Shown: positions 63,003 through 64,000 of the stretch, one piece after another
Numbering within the stretch: the stretch's first letter is position 1
How the letters are laid out: every line of letters starts with the position of its first letter
NCBI RefSeq assembly: GCF_900142765.1
Contig: NZ_FRCB01000007.1
Location: forward strand, 124,001-188,000
Source of the DNA: Roseovarius litoreus
GTDB taxonomy: Bacteria > Pseudomonadota > Alphaproteobacteria > Rhodobacterales > Rhodobacteraceae
Direction of reading: 5' to 3'
Length of the DNA: 64,000 nt
Notes under the pieces: generated by a model
What the model saw: the letters and a program-made list of their open reading frames with translations, nothing else
What the model was told of the DNA's origin: nothing
Databases searched by the model: none
Made by a program: the position numbers and the translations under genes

Positions 63003-63086
63003 TTGTGTAGGGTTCGTACGAAGCCTACGCGCCTTTGGGACCAAACGGCCCGCTGATGGCGCGGGTTGTGTCCCATCCGTACACAT
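63003..63086 (+). repeat. Dispersed intergenic element family 2, copy R3
   Basis: TTGTGTAGGGTTCGTACGAA to CCGTACACAT, 84 bp, between rimK and the SufT gene. Inner stems: TGGGAC (63036-63041) with GTCCCA (63070-63075) and CCCGC (63049-63053) with GCGGG (63061-63065). Both ends share TGTGTA / TACACA, so the element has short terminal inverted repeats. Confidence 0.85.
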
Positions 63087-63112
63087 CGCCCTTCAAACGG
63101 GTCAATCGGGCG

Positions 63113-64000
63113 TCACTCGGCCTCGGAACTGCCGGCGCGGCGGCGGCGGATCGGGACGGGGCGAACGCGGGATTCGATCTGGTCATAGAGCAGGCCGACG
63201 ATGTTCTTGCCGGTCGACTGCTCGATTCCCTCGAAGCCGGGAGAGGAATTCACCTCGAGCACCTTCGGTCCGGTTTCCGAGCGCAGGAGATCGACGCCCG
63301 CAAGGTTCAGATCAAAGGCCCGAGCCGCGCGGATCGCGGTTTCGCGTTCCTGCTTGGTGATGCGCACCGACTTGGCCGAGCCGCCGCGATGCAGGTTCGA
63401 GCGGAAATCGCCATCCGCGCCGGTCCGCTTCATCGAGGCGACCACCTTGCCGCCGATCACGAGACAGCGGATATCCTCGCCCGCGGATTCCTTGACGAAA
63501 TCCTGCACGAGGAAATTGGCCCGCAGACCCCGAAAGGCGTCGATCACCGATTCCGCGGCCTTGCGGGTCTCGGCGAGCACCACGCCCTTGCCCTGGCTTG
63601 ATTCCAGCAGCTTGACGATCAGCGGTGCCGTGCCGACCAGCCCGATCAGGTTGCTGGTGTCCTTGGGCGAGGCGGCGAAGGCGGTGTTCGGCATCCCGAT
63701 CTTGGCGCGCGCCATCAGCTGATGGGCATAGAGCTTGTCGCGGCTGGCGGTGATTCCCGCCGATGGGTTCACGCAATAGGTGCCGATGGTTTCGAACTGG
63801 CGGATGATGGCGGTGCCATAGGGGGTGATCGACGCGCCGATCCGGGGAATGATCGCGTCATAGCGCGGCAGGCGCTTGCCGTCGTAATGCACCTCGGGGG
63901 CCATGGCATTGATCGCCATGTAGCAGCGCGTGGTATTGATGACCTCGACCGAATGGCCGCGTTTCTCGCCTTCCTCGACCAGACGGCGGTTGGAATAGTT
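63113..64000 (-). CDS. rimK: RimK family ATP-grasp ligase, 5' end outside window
   Basis: About 295 codons to the window edge, stop at 63113. The start (about ten residues, normally MKIGLLSRN-like) lies beyond the window; the visible N-terminus reads [33 protein letters not shown]-grasp motifs: [82 protein letters not shown]. RimK adds glutamate to ribosomal protein S6; relatives ligate amino acids to other substrates. The C-terminal tail is basic ([16 protein letters not shown]). Confidence 0.9.
   Translation of the reverse strand, partial: NYSNRRLVEEGEKRGHSVEVINTTRCYMAINAMAPEVHYDGKRLPRYDAIIPRIGASITPYGTAIIRQFETIGTYCVNPSAGITASRDKLYAHQLMARAKIGMPNTAFAASPKDTSNLIGLVGTAPLIVKLLESSQGKGVVLAETRKAAESVIDAFRGLRANFLVQDFVKESAGEDIRCLVIGGKVVASMKRTGADGDFRSNLHRGGSAKSVRITKQERETAIRAARAFDLNLAGVDLLRSETGPKVLEVNSSPGFEGIEQSTGKNIVGLLYDQIESRVRPVPIRRRRAGSSEAE

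Noticed and set aside
1..64000. CRISPR array, IS elements, prophage, tRNA and rRNA genes
   Set aside because: No regularly spaced direct repeats, transposase or phage genes, and no cloverleaf-like sequence was recognised in any gene gap. XerD at 7389-8360 is a housekeeping recombinase, not evidence of an integrative element.

Overview
The window is high-GC chromosomal DNA of an alphaproteobacterium, almost certainly a member of the Rhodobacteraceae (Roseobacter group). The evidence is gene content and order (ftsB next to pdhA; tatABC followed by an ATPase gene, nlpD, pcm and surE; dnaB-alr; a cysG-DUF2849-cysI-cysH-DUF934-fpr operon facing an Lrp regulator; a form II cox cluster) and two families of short dispersed intergenic repeats. 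I see no rRNA, tRNA, CRISPR array, prophage, insertion sequence or other large mobile element. Coding density is very high and base composition looks even, so this is mainly core chromosome.

Layout. 0-10 kb: the start of pdhA, ftsB, an AidB-type acyl-CoA dehydrogenase, a DAO-GcvT (dimethylglycine/sarcosine-type) dehydrogenase, a CorC/HlyC membrane protein, a phosphoesterase-like protein that has lost metal ligands, and an operon of a 49-residue membrane peptide, a secreted protein and xerD. 10-19 kb: aroK-aroB, a TPR plus glycosyltransferase-like protein, tyrS diverging from anmK, a racemase/maleate-isomerase-like protein, a Cys/Met PLP enzyme and an orphan ABC ATPase. 19-27 kb: tatABC with a DUF815 ATPase, the surE-pcm-nlpD group, a short-chain dehydrogenase and purF. 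27-38 kb: a DMT transporter, cvpA, radA, a pqiA/mlaF/mlaE-like set, alr, dnaB, pyrE, pyrC. 38-48 kb: MoxR and VWA (CoxD/CoxE-like) genes, a YeeE/YedE pair behind a probable persulfide-responsive operator, xdhC, a molybdopterin-binding gene and coxSLM with the form II signature. 48-64 kb: a SNARE-associated membrane protein, a beta-hydroxyacid dehydrogenase, a penicillin-acylase-family hydrolase, a hydrolase, a methyltransferase, infC with a non-canonical ATA start, an Ala-rich anchored protein, the assimilatory sulfate/sulfite operon, tpiA, two Fe-S assembly genes and the start-truncated rimK.

How genes work together. Three functional blocks stand out: twin-arginine export plus envelope genes (tat, nlpD, mla-like, ftsB); sulfur handling (cys operon with Lrp regulator, YeeE/YedE pair); and a molybdenum hydroxylase with its maturation proteins (MoxR, VWA, XdhC, molybdopterin-binding protein, CoxSLM).

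The least explained structure is non-coding. A 47-76 bp repeat with core TTTCTTCTGGCC-CAAATATCCC occurs six times, always between genes; two copies carry the same palindromic insert at the same place. A second, 83-84 bp element built on TTCGTACGAA occurs three times, with an inverted repeat inside it that is kept despite sequence change. I did not find a clearly new multi-gene system.
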